Source of the DNA: Ophiobolus disseminans
Taxonomy: Eukaryota > Ascomycota > Dothideomycetes > Pleosporales > Phaeosphaeriaceae
Direction: 5' to 3'
NCBI GenBank assembly: GCA_010093685.1
Contig: MU006233.1
Coordinates: 806,001-870,000, forward strand
Length of the DNA: 64,000 nucleotides
Part shown: one piece after another, positions 46,618-57,420 of the stretch
Numbering within the stretch: position 1 is the stretch's first letter
Layout of the letters: the number at the start of each line of letters is the position of its first letter
Translations under genes and position numbers: made by a program
Notes under the pieces: generated by a model
Database searches by the model: none
Told to the model about the DNA's origin: nothing
The model's input: the letters and a program-made list of their open reading frames with translations, nothing else

Positions 46618-48114
46618 TGTGATCGTTCTTTGATTTCCTTGGGTGGTTAGTTGCCGAGCAAAATTTGCTTTAGACGGCGGTTGAGCATTTACGACCATCG
46701 ATTTGCAGCATCAAGCGTGCGTTCCGTCGGAAGACGGTCAACATCCTACCGCCGCATCGTCCCTCTTTCAACTCGAAACCGAGAACGACATCGACTCGCC
46801 CCACCAAACACACCGCTCCCCCACGATGCGGAGTATTTCCTTGTGCCTATTGTCTTTTATCATTTCCTTTGTCTACTCTACACTTCTGGATTGCCTGGCA
46901 TTCACGACTTTTACGACTTCCTTCTCGGTTCCGCTGTTCCAGCCGACCGCATCTTGGCCTTTCATTATGACGATACGTGGCCCTTTCGTGCGACATCAGC
47001 TCAGACTTGTTGATGCTGTGCTTGGCGGACGCTTGGTGCCACGGTCCTGTACTTTCTACACCTCAGCGGTGATCTTCACGATGGGTGCGATGCTCTGCGC
47101 AGCATCGAGCATCCACCCCGGCGACAGCGATGAACCCACGCTCTCTAGCAGAAACAGCACACATGTCTGACGAAAACGAAGGCGCAAACGAAACGAGATG
47201 GATATTCATGCGCAATGATGATGTTTGCTTTATTACAGCGAGTCTTGCGCTCGCGGAAAGTTTTTTTTTTACACATTTATTCTCATAGCTAGGTGGGTTC
47301 AGTGGGTTCAGTGGGCTGCAATTCAGCATACAGGCGGTCGCTGGGCCACACCGAGTATCCTCTATACAGCGGGCGAAGCGGAGGGGGAGGGGGTAGTGTT
47401 TATTCTCATGGATCTACTTGATGGGCCGGCGATGCAGACCTTATGAAGATGATGATGAATCAAAAGCTCTTTTTCACTGAACGGGTTTATTTGTATTCCA
47501 CTTCGTGAACTATCGCGATGTTTGTGCACCGAGTGAAGTCGTACACGTATCACGAAAGCGGTAGTGCTGGAATCAGCAGGTAAAGGTCCACGTTCTGTGC
47601 GACGACTGAGACGGCATGGACGACCATCTCGTCACTTCCTGTTTATCAAGTTCGTCTGCGGTCCGAAACTCTCCATAGTATGAGCTGGTGGTAAGTGATG
47701 TGGCAACGAGTGACACCGCCTTTGGAATAAAGCAGGGGATCCATGTCCTCTAAGAAGTAATGAGTGCTCGAGATGCTTCAAAGTCCAGCTGAGATCAAGA
47801 TCATAGACTCTACTACAGCAATGGCAGAGCATGTAGGAGGCTGAATGTGTCTGGATTGGGAGTGCAATTATGTTATGCAAGTCATTGATGTGAGATGCGT
47901 ACGTAATCAGGTAGCAGAAGACGCTTGCCCCTCGACAGGCCCGGCTTGGCAGTAGCCCCACGTCATCAGGCCGTGTCAGGGTAAGCCAAACAAGAGAAGA
48001 AACGGCAGCGAACGCGCAAGACGGTACGAGGCTGAGCCAGGCAGAGACTTTGCCGCATCTATATCTTCTCTTACTACCCGCATATCCCCGACTACACACC
48101 AAACCTCTGCCACG
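46618..48114. other. Intergenic, nothing recognised
   Basis: 3' UTR of stuA and promoter of fimbrin. Short CT-rich frames are not supported. A short GTGGGTTCA direct repeat lies near 47292-47315. Confidence 0.35.
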
Positions 48115-50200
48115 ATGAATATCATCAAGCTGCAAAAGTGAGTGTTTCCGTTCGACTCCGCCGGCTTCCATAGCAGCAGCTAACGGCGCATTGCGCGCAG
48201 AAAATACCCCCAGTTCCAGCAGGGCGAGATCTTCGGGTTGCAGGACGCCTTCCGCAAGCTCGACCTCGACGACAAGGGATACATCGACGAGGGCACTGTC
48301 ATCAAGGCGGCACAGCAGTCCGAGCATCAGCCGTACGATGTGGTGCGCCAGGCCCTGAAAGAGGTTGAGCTCGACAGTTCGCGGCGCGTCGAGCTGGACG
48401 ACTATGTAGATCTCATCTCGAAGCTGCGCGAGTCCTCGCCCGCCCAACAGCGCATGAACACCGGCCCGTCGCGCGCCCGAGCTGGAACCGGCGGCGCAGG
48501 CAGCGCGCCTCCCACGCCTGGAAAGCCGAGCCACGCCTCGAAGCCCAGCATCGGCGCCGGTGGAGGCAGGATCCAGGTTCAGGGCTCGTCGGCGAACGTC
48601 ACCCACACCATCAACGAAGATGAGCGCACCGAGTTCACCCGCCATATTAACGCCGTCCTCGCCGGCGACGCGGACATCGGCGACCGCCTGCCCTTCCCCA
48701 CCGACACCTTCGAGATGTTCGACGAGTGCAAGGACGGTCTCGTGCTCTCCAAGCTCATCAACGACAGCGTGCCGGACACCATCGACGAGCGTGTGCTGAA
48801 CAAGCCGGGCAGGAAGATCAAGAAGCTGAACAACTTCCACTTCACCGAGAACAACAACATCGTCATCGAGTCGGCGAAGGGCATTGGATGCTCAGTCGTG
48901 AACATTGGCAGCGGAGACATCATCGAGGTACGAGAGCATCTGATTCTGGGTCTGATCTGGCAGATCATCCGGAGAGGTCTGCTGGGCAAGATCGACATCA
49001 AGCTGCACCCGGAGCTGTATAGGCTGCTGGAAGACGACGAGACACTCGAACAGTTCCTACGGCTGCCTCCGGAGCAGATTCTCCTGCGCTGGTTCAACTA
49101 CCACTTGAAGAACGCGAAGTGGCACAGGACGTGAGTGAAGCGTCTGAACCTGAACGAGGCGAGAAACTGACATTGACAGCGTTACAAACTTCTCGACCGA
49201 CGTCAAAGACGGAGAGAACTACACAGTTCTGCTCAGCCAGCTCGCACCCGAAACCTGCACCCGCGCCCCGCTACAACAGAATGACCTCCTTCAGCGCGCT
49301 GAAATGGTCCTACAAAATGCCGACGCTCTCGACTGCCGCAAGTTCCTGACACCCACCTCACTCGTCGCCGGTAACCCCAAGCTGAATCTTGCTTTCGTCG
49401 CGAACTTGTTCAACACACACCCCTGCCTCGACCCCATCACGGAAGAAGAGAAGGCCGAGATTGAGGACTTCGACGCGGAAGGAGAGCGTGAGGCGCGTGT
49501 GTTCACGCTATGGCTCAACTCGCTCGATGTCAAGCCTGTGGTGCAGTCATTCTTCGAGGATCTGAAGGACGGCACCGTGCTGTTGCAAGCGTACGACAAG
49601 GTTATTCCCGGCAGCGTCAACTGGCGACATGTCAACAAGCCCAGGGAAGGACAAGAGCTCATGCGCTTCAAGGCCCTCGAAAACACAAATTACGCGGTCG
49701 AGCTTGGCAAGCAAGTCCAGTTCTCATTACCCGGTATCCAGGGTGCCGACATCACCGATGGCCAGCGCACACTAACGCTTGGCCTCGTCTGGCAATTGAT
49801 GCGAAAGGACATCGTCTCGACACTCAAGGGCCTCGCACAACGTCTCGGAAAGCGCGAAATCACCGATGCAGACATGATCAAGTGGGCCAACGACATGGCA
49901 CGAAAGGGTGGAAAGAGTACTCAAATCCGCTCTTTCAAGGACTCGTCGCTCACCAACGCCATCTTCCTACTCGACGTTCTCGCTGGCATGAAGCCTGCGT
50001 ACGTTGACTCCGACATGGTTGCACCCGGCCGCAATGATGATGAGAAGTACCAAAACGCCAAGCTGGCTATCAGTATTGCGCGAAAGATGGGCGCGACAAT
50101 CTGGCTTGTACCGGAGGACATTGTCGCTGTGCAGAGCCGACTCATTACCACTTTTATTGGCAGTCTGATGAGCACGTATGAGAAGATGGGCGGACAATAA
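48115..50200 (+). CDS. SAC6: Fimbrin (actin-bundling protein Sac6)
   Basis: Three exons: 48115-48137 (23 nt), 48201-49130 and 49180-50200, giving 657 residues, the normal size of fungal fimbrin. The N-terminus has an EF-hand-like pair (FRKLDLDDKGYI; LKEVELDSSRRVELDDYVDLI). Four calponin-homology domains in two actin-binding units follow, for example DGLVLSKLINDSVPDTIDER with VVNIGSGDIIEVREHLILGL and, later, DGTVLLQAYDKVIPGSVNW, ending in VPEDIVAVQSRLITTFIGSL. Fimbrin cross-links actin filaments in endocytic patches and the hyphal subapical collar. The tiny first exon MNIIKLQ|K is joined with correct phase by a GTGAGT...GCAG intron. Confidence 0.93.
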
Positions 50201-50541
50201 GTCGGTGTGCCAACCAGCCTAGCCCCACGAAGGCGATGAGGTCAGGTTAGTGTGGTTATGGAATATTGAGCGAGCGTCTTTGGAAGCGCATCGATAGCAA
50301 ACATTACTCTACGTTCATGATAGAAGCGCATGTGATGATCTGTGCTGCGCTTGCCTGGTAAGGCAGCCGCGCTTGGACCCTTGATGTTCCTTCCTATTGA
50401 TATATATTTCCTTCTCCACAACAACACAACACCACGCGTCAAACTTGATCACCACAAAGCAGCAACGCCTTGCTCAAACATACGCCAACTATTTATGCCT
50501 AATAATTTCGCTCATTACATCTGTTACCGACTTAGCCGGCC
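50201..50541. other. Intergenic, nothing recognised
   Basis: 341 nt between fimbrin and the F-box gene; promoter of the latter. Confidence 0.35.
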
Positions 50542-52101
50542 ATGGCTTCACTTGTCTCACTTCCAAACGAATTGAAGGACTCGATCTTTGAGCACCTATC
50601 CTGCGCCGACTTCATCAGTCTATCTGGAACCTGTAGAGAGCTTCACATATACACCCTCCCACTCGCCTACAGGAACCTCACGCTCACGTGGGCCAACATA
50701 AATAAGCAACAGCCGAAAGCGCCTGTGCAACACAAGCTCTTGCGCACCATTATCCAGAAACCGAATTATGCCAATTCGATCAAGGCACTCAGCATTGAAG
50801 CCGTGGGTTGCGTTGGGTTTGATGACAATGACGATCTGGAGACAGATATTCCTGGAAGCAAAATAAAGCTCGACGACGAAGACGAAACAATGGTACACGG
50901 GCTGATAGTCGAGCTGGGATTGTCAGACGATGAGGAGTGGGTAGATGCGCTTGAAGATCATCAGCAATTCTACACAGTCATGGCTATGGTTCTTGCTCAA
51001 TGTACAAAGCTCGAGAGCTTGGATCTATCTGTGGTGTTCTTTCTGGAGAACGACTGGTTCGAAGAAATGATCCGACAAGGGTTGATCGCTGGAAGTGGAC
51101 TTTCTAAATGGATGGCCAATCTGAAGCATCTACGGCTCACTTGCGACACCAGTGGGGACGAGTGGACTCCAGGTGGCCTGGAGCTCGAAGAAACGACACG
51201 GTTCCCCTTCTACCTGCCCACGTTGGAGACTCTTGAATTCGCACGATTCGAAATAGAGTTCCCGGACCCAGACGAGTGGCAAAACAACCAGGAAGGGGAT
51301 TTGGAAGGTTATGCTAGGTGGTTCTGGCCCTACTCGCCAGAGATACCACCAGCTGCTACCAACCTCACTACCTTACGCCTGATGCGGGCATCGGTCCCAA
51401 CTTACGCTCTAGACGTAATTCTAAGACAAACGCCGAACTTAAGCACCTTCCATCTGGACTTGTTCCTAGAATTTGGGCTCTGCACTTTCGATCTCGCAGC
51501 CTTGAAAGCTGCACTGGACCGAGTGCAGCCGACACTCGCTCATCTTACTGTCCGTTTCGAAGATTACCAGAACGATGGAATGGGAGAAGAGTTTACCATG
51601 GGAGCTTTGGGCCCGTTTCGTGGATATCTTGCACTCACGCATTTAGAAGTAACGCTACACGCTCTTATTGGCTTCGAGGGCGAAGAGTATATAGAGTCCA
51701 ATGAGTTAGCTGACCTCCTCCCGCCAAACCTCCTCTCTCTGACCATCACCGACGATCTCTGGATGTTCAACAGCTACTTGGGACGCTTCGAGGACATCGA
51801 GGCCATGGCCATATTCCGCCGCTACCTGACCGGCGAGGAACTGGCAGGTAATTGGAATGAGAATGTTAGAAGGAACTGGGAAAGGAGGTTCCTCACTGTC
51901 AGATGGGTGCCTGGTGCTGCGGACGGTGGGTGGAGAACTGCGACTCCGCTGCTGAAGAAGTTTGTGTATGATCTTCGGAAGAGGGGGTATTTGAGTCGCG
52001 AGTATTGGAATAAGGGAATGATTAGGAAGCAGTTTCGGAACATGTGCAAGCAGCAGGGATTGGAGGGGGAGGTACTGTGGAGGAAGATCCAGTATGCTTG
52101 A
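50542..52101 (+). CDS. F-box protein with leucine-rich-like C-terminal region
   Basis: An intronless 519-residue protein. Residues 3-40 (LVSLPNELKDSIFEHLSCADFISLSGTCRELH) are an F-box, which binds Skp1 and so links the protein to an SCF ubiquitin ligase. The rest contains recurrent leucine-spaced segments typical of irregular leucine-rich repeats in fungal F-box proteins, such as LKHLRLTCDTSG, LPTLETLEFARFEIEF, TNLTTLRLMRASVPTYAL, LAHLTVRFEDYQ and LTHLEVTLHALIGF, which would hold the substrate. An acidic segment (DDNDDLETD, DDEDETMV) separates the two. The substrate is unknown. Codon use and length give no sign of damage. The ATG follows a stop-rich upstream region, so the start is clear. Confidence 0.8.
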   Translation: MASLVSLPNELKDSIFEHLSCADFISLSGTCRELHIYTLPLAYRNLTLTWANINKQQPKAPVQHKLLRTIIQKPNYANSIKALSIEAVGCVGFDDNDDLETDIPGSKIKLDDEDETMVHGLIVELGLSDDEEWVDALEDHQQFYTVMAMVLAQCTKLESLDLSVVFFLENDWFEEMIRQGLIAGSGLSKWMANLKHLRLTCDTSGDEWTPGGLELEETTRFPFYLPTLETLEFARFEIEFPDPDEWQNNQEGDLEGYARWFWPYSPEIPPAATNLTTLRLMRASVPTYALDVILRQTPNLSTFHLDLFLEFGLCTFDLAALKAALDRVQPTLAHLTVRFEDYQNDGMGEEFTMGALGPFRGYLALTHLEVTLHALIGFEGEEYIESNELADLLPPNLLSLTITDDLWMFNSYLGRFEDIEAMAIFRRYLTGEELAGNWNENVRRNWERRFLTVRWVPGAADGGWRTATPLLKKFVYDLRKRGYLSREYWNKGMIRKQFRNMCKQQGLEGEVLWRKIQYA

Positions 52102-52453
52102 TGATGGAATCGAGCATAACAAGATGGACGGGGGGTGGATAAGGAATGCAGATCAATGGACATACGGAGATAGGAGAGAACTGAATGAGCTTGCACTGTA
52201 ATTCAGATTATGTATTAGCAAGTTTCATTGACTTCGCCAAAGAAAATACACGAATGTCATGCATCACATCAACCCTACATTCTGACTCCATCTCCTCGCT
52301 TCAGCCTCAGCATCAGCCTCATACCAGCCCCATCCCGCCACTAGCCACACCCCGCACTAGTCCAGCCCAGAACATCCCAACTTCCTCACCACAACTCCCT
52401 TAACGCAGGCCCATACATCCTCCTTGCACGCCTTTAATCGGGAAATTGACACC
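52102..52453. other. Intergenic, nothing recognised
   Basis: 352 nt between the F-box gene and coactosin; only the promoter of the latter is expected. Confidence 0.35.
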
Positions 52454-53228
52454 ATGCCTGGAGCCGCAGATATCCTATCCGACCCGGAAATCAACCAAGC
52501 CTACGAAGACGTGCGCGACGATAAATCGCAGACGACGTGGCTGGTGCTGAAAGTAACGAATACCCTATACATTGCCCCTTGCACAACTCTGCCTTTATAT
52601 ACATCCCTTCCTCATCGCCCCCCTCCCCAACAACTTCTTTTCTTCAAACCAGGAGCTGATTCGTATAGTATGCATCCGCCACATCCGACAACCTCGCCCT
52701 GTCCAGCACGGGCAGCGGCGACATCGCCGAAATGACTGAAACGTTGGGTGAAGATGAAGCGGCGTATGCGTATGTGCGTGTGAAATTGGGGAATGACGAG
52801 TATAGCGAGAGGGTCAAGTTTGTGTTTGTTGTATGGCAGGGTACGTTATTTTACCTCCTACTTCCCCCACTGCGAGCTATGGAGGGTGATGGGAGATGTG
52901 ACAAGGGGGTATTGGGTGGCTGTTAATGTGACGTCCAGGCCCCCAAACCAAAGTGATGCGCAAAGCGAAAATGAGCTTCCAGTCCGGCCAGGTCAAGCAG
53001 GTTCTTCGCAGCTATGCGGTGGAGGTGCAGACGGGGGATAAGAGGGATTTGGAGGGCGAGGCTGTGACGCTGAAGTTGAGGAGGGCGATGGGGGCGAATT
53101 GTGAGTTTATTTTATTATTTAGAAATAGGTGGAGTGGTTGGGAAGGGGTAGGAGGGAGTGGTGGGGTGGGTGATGAGGGATGATGGCTAACGTGCGATGC
53201 AGATGACCGGCAAGGAACGAGTTACTAG
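52454..53228 (+). CDS. Coactosin-like ADF-homology protein
   Basis: Four exons, 52454-52552, 52669-52840, 52939-53100 and 53203-53228 (introns 116, 98 and 102 nt), phases consistent, 152 residues. The protein follows animal coactosin closely: DPEINQAYEDVRDDKSQTTW and LVLKY at the first join, FAFVRF-like AYAYVRVKLGND, the WQGPQTKVMRKAKMSFQSGQ block with K-x-x-x-x-K for actin binding, and GANYDRQGTSY at the end. Coactosin binds F-actin and counters capping proteins. Fimbrin, another actin regulator, lies 2.3 kb upstream, but such proximity may be chance. The last exon is only 26 nt, and the first intron ends at TATAG 52668, not at the earlier CCAG, because only this choice keeps the conserved reading. 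Confidence 0.85.
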
Positions 53229-53910
53229 GCTCGAGGTTATACGACACGACGATAGAATGAACGCAGGCTGAAGTCTACATTGTACCATGTTAGTATGATT
53301 AGTAGGCTGTAGCGAGGTCACGGCTGCGAGGATCGACAGGGCGAGGTTTGGGTACGACGTAGACGTCGAACGTGTGCATAAGGCTTGATCCATTTCTACA
53401 GCAATTTAACAAGTAGGAACAGAACTGGTCTCAAGAGCTACGCTAACCACTCGTCGGACAGGCTATGATGCATTGTCAGGACGCCGATGCAGTGAGCACT
53501 GGCTATGGATATACTGACTGCTCCAATCCTGCGAGGATAGCCAGGCTATGGGATCACAAGGAGAGTCTCTGGTACCAATTGTCGATACTGATTGACGTCT
53601 AGGTATGTTACTGGGGAAAGGGCCCTAACCAACGCTGGTTTTCAACCATGGTTCGTTGAACTCGCTTCGACACCGCACGAACTTGGCCCTTTTGTCGATT
53701 TCATCCTATCTGCGATCCTGCAACTTCGCAACATTATCCTCATATTGTATTTCAAAATCAGCTGACATGGCCTCGAGAAAGAGAGAGCAGTTCCTGCCCG
53801 ACCGGGAAAGTCACAGAAGTATAGTACGCGAACGCATCCAAGGAACTTTGCATACTTGGAAGTACTGGCCGAAAACACACTTATAACTCCTCATTTCGTC
53901 ACCTATCATT
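53229..53910. other. Intergenic, nothing recognised
   Basis: 682 nt with only short unsupported frames. Confidence 0.35.
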
Positions 53911-54669
53911 TTGTTCTGGGACATGCTCTGGCGCACCGAGAAGCGTCATCCCGGCACTTTTCCGGACTGTCACTGGGAAACACCAGGCGAGATGCAATTC
54001 ACATCCTCGCAGTGCTGGCTCAAGTCAGCCCTGGAGCACCCGAATTCAGCAATCTTTGCTACGGGCTACCGGTTCATTGCATTAGTCGCGATCGCGGCCT
54101 TCGTCGTTTATCGCAACCGGCCCCGGCAGCTCAAAACCATCGCGTTTTGGCTACACTTTATGATCACCATCGTCATCCGCTGTCTCACTACATTCTCTGG
54201 CTTCACAATATATTCAAACTGGAGCAGCCTCATCTGGAACTCAAACTCGCTCATCAAAGGTTTGTGGCTCTGGCTCCTCGTTCAAAACGGCTGCTGGGCA
54301 TGCACCTACCTCGGCTTTTACACCGACTTCTACTTCATCGCGTCAGCTCGAACCGTCTACAACGCAACTGGAGACGCGGTATGGACATTCAAAACAGATG
54401 ACGTCAATATCCCCATCGAAGACGATCACGACCCGTACTGGCCTATGTTCCTCCCCTGGCGTGACGTTGTCGTTCGACTGACCTTCGCCCCATCAACAAT
54501 CCAGCCAGCACCTTCATTCAAACGCTCCTCCTACCGCGTACTGCTCTACCGTCTACCGTGTGCGCTCAAACATCACACACCTACTCCTCACGGAATCATG
54601 ACTCTACGCAACACCTCAAGCCTCCCGCATCGGAACGACATGCACGGTTCAGCGACCGAGCTCATATAG
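53911..54669 (+). CDS. Fungal multi-pass membrane protein of unknown function
   Basis: A 252-residue frame. The N-terminal 50 residues are hydrophilic (TEKRHPGTFPDCHWETPGEM). At least three hydrophobic helices follow: FIALVAIAAFVVY, TIAFWLHFMITIVIRCLTTF and GLWLWLLVQNGCWACTYLGF; then a polar region (WTFKTDDVNIPIEDDHDPYW) and a Ser/Pro/Arg-rich C-terminus whose end may be intronic sequence. No family is recognised and the 3' boundary is uncertain. The second in-frame ATG (MLWRTEK) is an alternative start. Confidence 0.5.
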   Translation: MFWDMLWRTEKRHPGTFPDCHWETPGEMQFTSSQCWLKSALEHPNSAIFATGYRFIALVAIAAFVVYRNRPRQLKTIAFWLHFMITIVIRCLTTFSGFTIYSNWSSLIWNSNSLIKGLWLWLLVQNGCWACTYLGFYTDFYFIASARTVYNATGDAVWTFKTDDVNIPIEDDHDPYWPMFLPWRDVVVRLTFAPSTIQPAPSFKRSSYRVLLYRLPCALKHHTPTPHGIMTLRNTSSLPHRNDMHGSATELI

Positions 54670-55816
54670 CACTTCGCGCAGCATCTTTTCACGAATTTCA
54701 CACTCAAAGGCACAAGTTACACCGCCGTCTCCTCCTAAGCTTCGACAACCAAGAACAGTACTTCCCCGTCCTTACACCGTAACGATGTACAGTACCGCAA
54801 AACGCATCGTACCTACGTTTTCTACCATAATCTGCGCGTAACGATGCGCAGCGCCTCTACGGCTGCAATTTCGGCGCTCGTATGTGATGGGGCGCACTGA
54901 TGGAAGGACGTGGGAGATTGGGGCTGCTGTCGTACGATGCTAGCTGCTGAGGACACTGTATTGGTAGTGCTAAGGAGACTGGGATCATGTAGATATTCAA
55001 CAACACGCAGGAAATAAAAAACATTCGAAAGAGATAACAATTCATGTGCATTATACTCTTCACCCTCTACATACCATCTTCAATCTCGAAAACCTCGAAG
55101 TCTCAAGAGAAATGTCGTCACTCCCACCCCATTCCATGCCGATTTATCCGCCCCATCCCCATCTCCACCCCATCCGCACTCCCTCCCAAGTGTGTCAAGC
55201 ACGCGGCGAACGTCATCCCACCTCCACGCCATACCCCTCGCGCGCCACGCCCAGCCCGCGCCAACCAATCAGCGCGACTGCTCGGGTTCCGCTCCGCTGG
55301 CGCCAAGACACGTGCAAAGAGGCTACAGCCGAACGTTGAGGATCTAGAATCCTGGGAGGAGTTGCAAGGTGAGGTCTGGAGTCTTGTGCGCGTCTTGGGA
55401 TGGGAACAGTTGTTAAGGTAGGCTGAGGGTGAATGTTGGCGTATGTCATGAAGGTGTGACGTATGTTTGTGAACTTGGCTGGCAGATGGGTGGAGTGGGA
55501 AGGTAAACATGAACGTATAAGTAGGGAGGAGGGGGATTGATGAGAGGGTATCAAACATCATCCATATACAACGCAGCCCAACGAAACAAACTCGAAATAC
55601 AACCACCAGCCGCAACAATTTGTATCACGAGCACTATCATCGCAACGCTTGCTGTCTTACGCTCCAAATCATCAACATCTCGGTCGAAATCCAAGTCCAA
55701 ATCCAAGTCCAAATCCAAATTCAGACCTAAACGCACCACAAGTCGACACTCCACTCGCTCCACCCACTCTCCCCACCCAACCTACCACCCCTAATTACAA
55801 CCCCACACACCAAACA
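54670..55816. other. Intergenic with one doubtful small frame
   Basis: A frame at 55044-55421 ends in ARLLGFRSAGAKTRAKRL and EDLESWEELQGEVWSLVRVLG, which looks protein-like, but its first half is Pro/Ser/His-rich low complexity and no homology is recognised. The rest holds the promoter of the Gly-rich gene. Confidence 0.3.
55687..55720. repeat. Short 12-bp tandem repeat (AAATCCAAGTCC, about three copies)
   Basis: AAATCCAAGTCC is repeated nearly three times about 100 nt upstream of the Gly-rich protein's start codon; it also keeps frames open on both strands. Confidence 0.7.
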
Positions 55817-56038
55817 ATGGGCTGCGGACCCTCACGCATGTCCCGCCGAGGCGGCGGGTACGGCGCAGGTTACGGCGCGCGACCGACGAAAGTCGTCCAC
55901 GTACACGGTGGCGGAGGCGGCATGGGAGGCCGTATGGGTGGCGGAGGCATGATGGGCGGAAGGAGGGGGCCGGGACGGATGGGTGGAGGGGGTATGCTTG
56001 GTGGGGGTGGGTTTGGGAGGAGGGGGAGGAGGTGTTGA
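55817..56038 (+). CDS. Small Gly-rich protein with MGC lipidation signature
   Basis: 73 residues from an ATG at 55817. It begins MGCGPSRMSRR, where Gly2 and Cys3 followed by a basic patch fit N-myristoylation plus palmitoylation, as in G-protein alpha subunits. The rest is Gly/Met/Arg repeats (GGGGMGGRMGGGGMMGGRRG) ending RRGRRC. A much longer in-frame extension to 55649 is proline-rich and unlikely. No domain is recognised. Small Gly-rich proteins starting MGCG are frequent in ascomycetes as far as I recall, without a known role. Confidence 0.5.
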   Translation: MGCGPSRMSRRGGGYGAGYGARPTKVVHVHGGGGGMGGRMGGGGMMGGRRGPGRMGGGGMLGGGGFGRRGRRC

Positions 56039-56674
56039 TGTTGAAAAAGGGGGAGGGATAGGGCAATAAGGGGGATAAGGAGGGTGGAAGGATGGAAGTT
56101 GACAGTTTGACCCGATTTCATGATGGAAGGAAGGGGAGAAGTGATGATGCGTGAGGGCTATGATGGGATTGAGCGATATTTGAGTGAGCTTTTAGCGTGT
56201 AGTATATTGTGATATTAGCGTTGTTTTTTGAATTGACATTTCCCACGACTCCAAGATTCGCTGCAATGCGTGAGCGTGAAGTTTTTGGAGCGATACTTTG
56301 GCGTTGGTACCGTGGCATTTGGGTAAAAATGACATGGGCACTCCATTGACGACTTGGTAACGTATATGATTCCTTGACATGATCTCCATCGGCGTGGAGT
56401 TGTTCTCAAGTGCAGTCCAATCAGTCGGTACAGTGGTGATCTTAGGCACATGTTGTGCGAATGGGAGAGTTTGAGATAAGAGTCATGGTTGTTATATTCG
56501 TAGATTGAGATAAATGAGATGTAGCACCCCCATGCATTCCATGCCGTCGTCGCTGTGAAGCTGAGCGTGGAAGTAAACACAAAGGTGGCTTCAATCTTCG
56601 CGACCCGAGTGGGAACCTCGCTTATAGAGCGTAAAGCGAGAGCCCAAAGAAGGTGGCGTGCAGACTATGAATGA
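56039..56674. other. Intergenic, nothing recognised
   Basis: Convergent 3' region of the Gly-rich gene and the thioesterase; no signal supported. Confidence 0.35.
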
Positions 56675-57133
56675 TCATATCCTGACAAATTTTGTATGCG
56701 ATCCTGTCGCGACGATGGGACCAGGCTTGTCGTCAACCACTTTCCAGATAGTGGCTGTGGTAAAGGCTAGGCTTCCCCCCACCTTTCCTGCTCTTCCCTC
56801 GATCTCGATGGTGTCGCCATCCTTTGCTGAGCTTTGATATGAAATGTGGATGTCTGTGCTTACGCCGGTCTTGGTTCGGTTGTCCCACGCAGCAATGGCA
56901 AGGCCGCCAACCCAGTCAATGAGCGTTGCCGAGACTGAGCCATGGATGCCGCCATGGGCGTTTACGTGGTTGTTAGTCAAGGGTAGGCGTGCACGAACGA
57001 CACCCTTGGAGGCATATGTGAGTTTAATGTCCTCGAGCAGGAACTGGTAGATGGGGCTTGCAGGCTTTCGGCCTAGCCAAAACTTCTCGACGTGATCGAG
57101 GATGGCAGGATCATTGGGGACTTCAGAGCTCAT
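56675..57133 (-). CDS. Hotdog-fold acyl-CoA thioesterase (PaaI/ACOT13 type)
   Basis: 152 residues from MSSEVPNDP; the frame is open further upstream but that part lies in the divergent promoter. The hotdog core is clear: LPLTNNHVNAHGGIHGSVSA with the H-G-G-x-H loop, TLIDWVGGLAIAAW with the Asp expected for catalysis, TDIHISYQSSAKDGDTIEIE, and GGSLAFTTATIWK. This is the pattern of PaaI/ACOT13 (THEM2) thioesterases, which hydrolyse acyl-CoA esters, in mitochondria or cytoplasm. No targeting peptide is obvious. It is transcribed divergently from the sorting-nexin gene. Confidence 0.85.
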   Translation of the reverse strand: MSSEVPNDPAILDHVEKFWLGRKPASPIYQFLLEDIKLTYASKGVVRARLPLTNNHVNAHGGIHGSVSATLIDWVGGLAIAAWDNRTKTGVSTDIHISYQSSAKDGDTIEIEGRAGKVGGSLAFTTATIWKVVDDKPGPIVATGSHTKFVRI

Positions 57134-57420
57134 GATGGTGTTGAGGTTATTTGGCTGATGCAGAGTGTGACGCAGGACAAGTGAAGAATGATGGGGGATG
57201 CGAAGCGAGGAATTTCCTTGAGCTAAAGCTACCCCGGACGGCGGTTCGGGGCTACGTTTCACCGGGCTGTGTCGAGGAATGACAGGAGCGTGAAACGGCG
57301 AGTACGCCAGCGTCAGCTGGAATTGACGCCACGTTTTCCCTCTTCACTCCTGCGACCAACGCTCTCCCTCGGAATACCGCCTTGCTTACTGCACCCTAAT
57401 GTTTGCGCCCGTGTCCTAAC
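57134..57420. promoter_or_regulatory. Divergent promoter of the thioesterase and the PXA-PX gene
   Basis: A 287-nt gap between two divergent start codons; CT-rich near the right end. No specific site is recognised. Confidence 0.4.
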
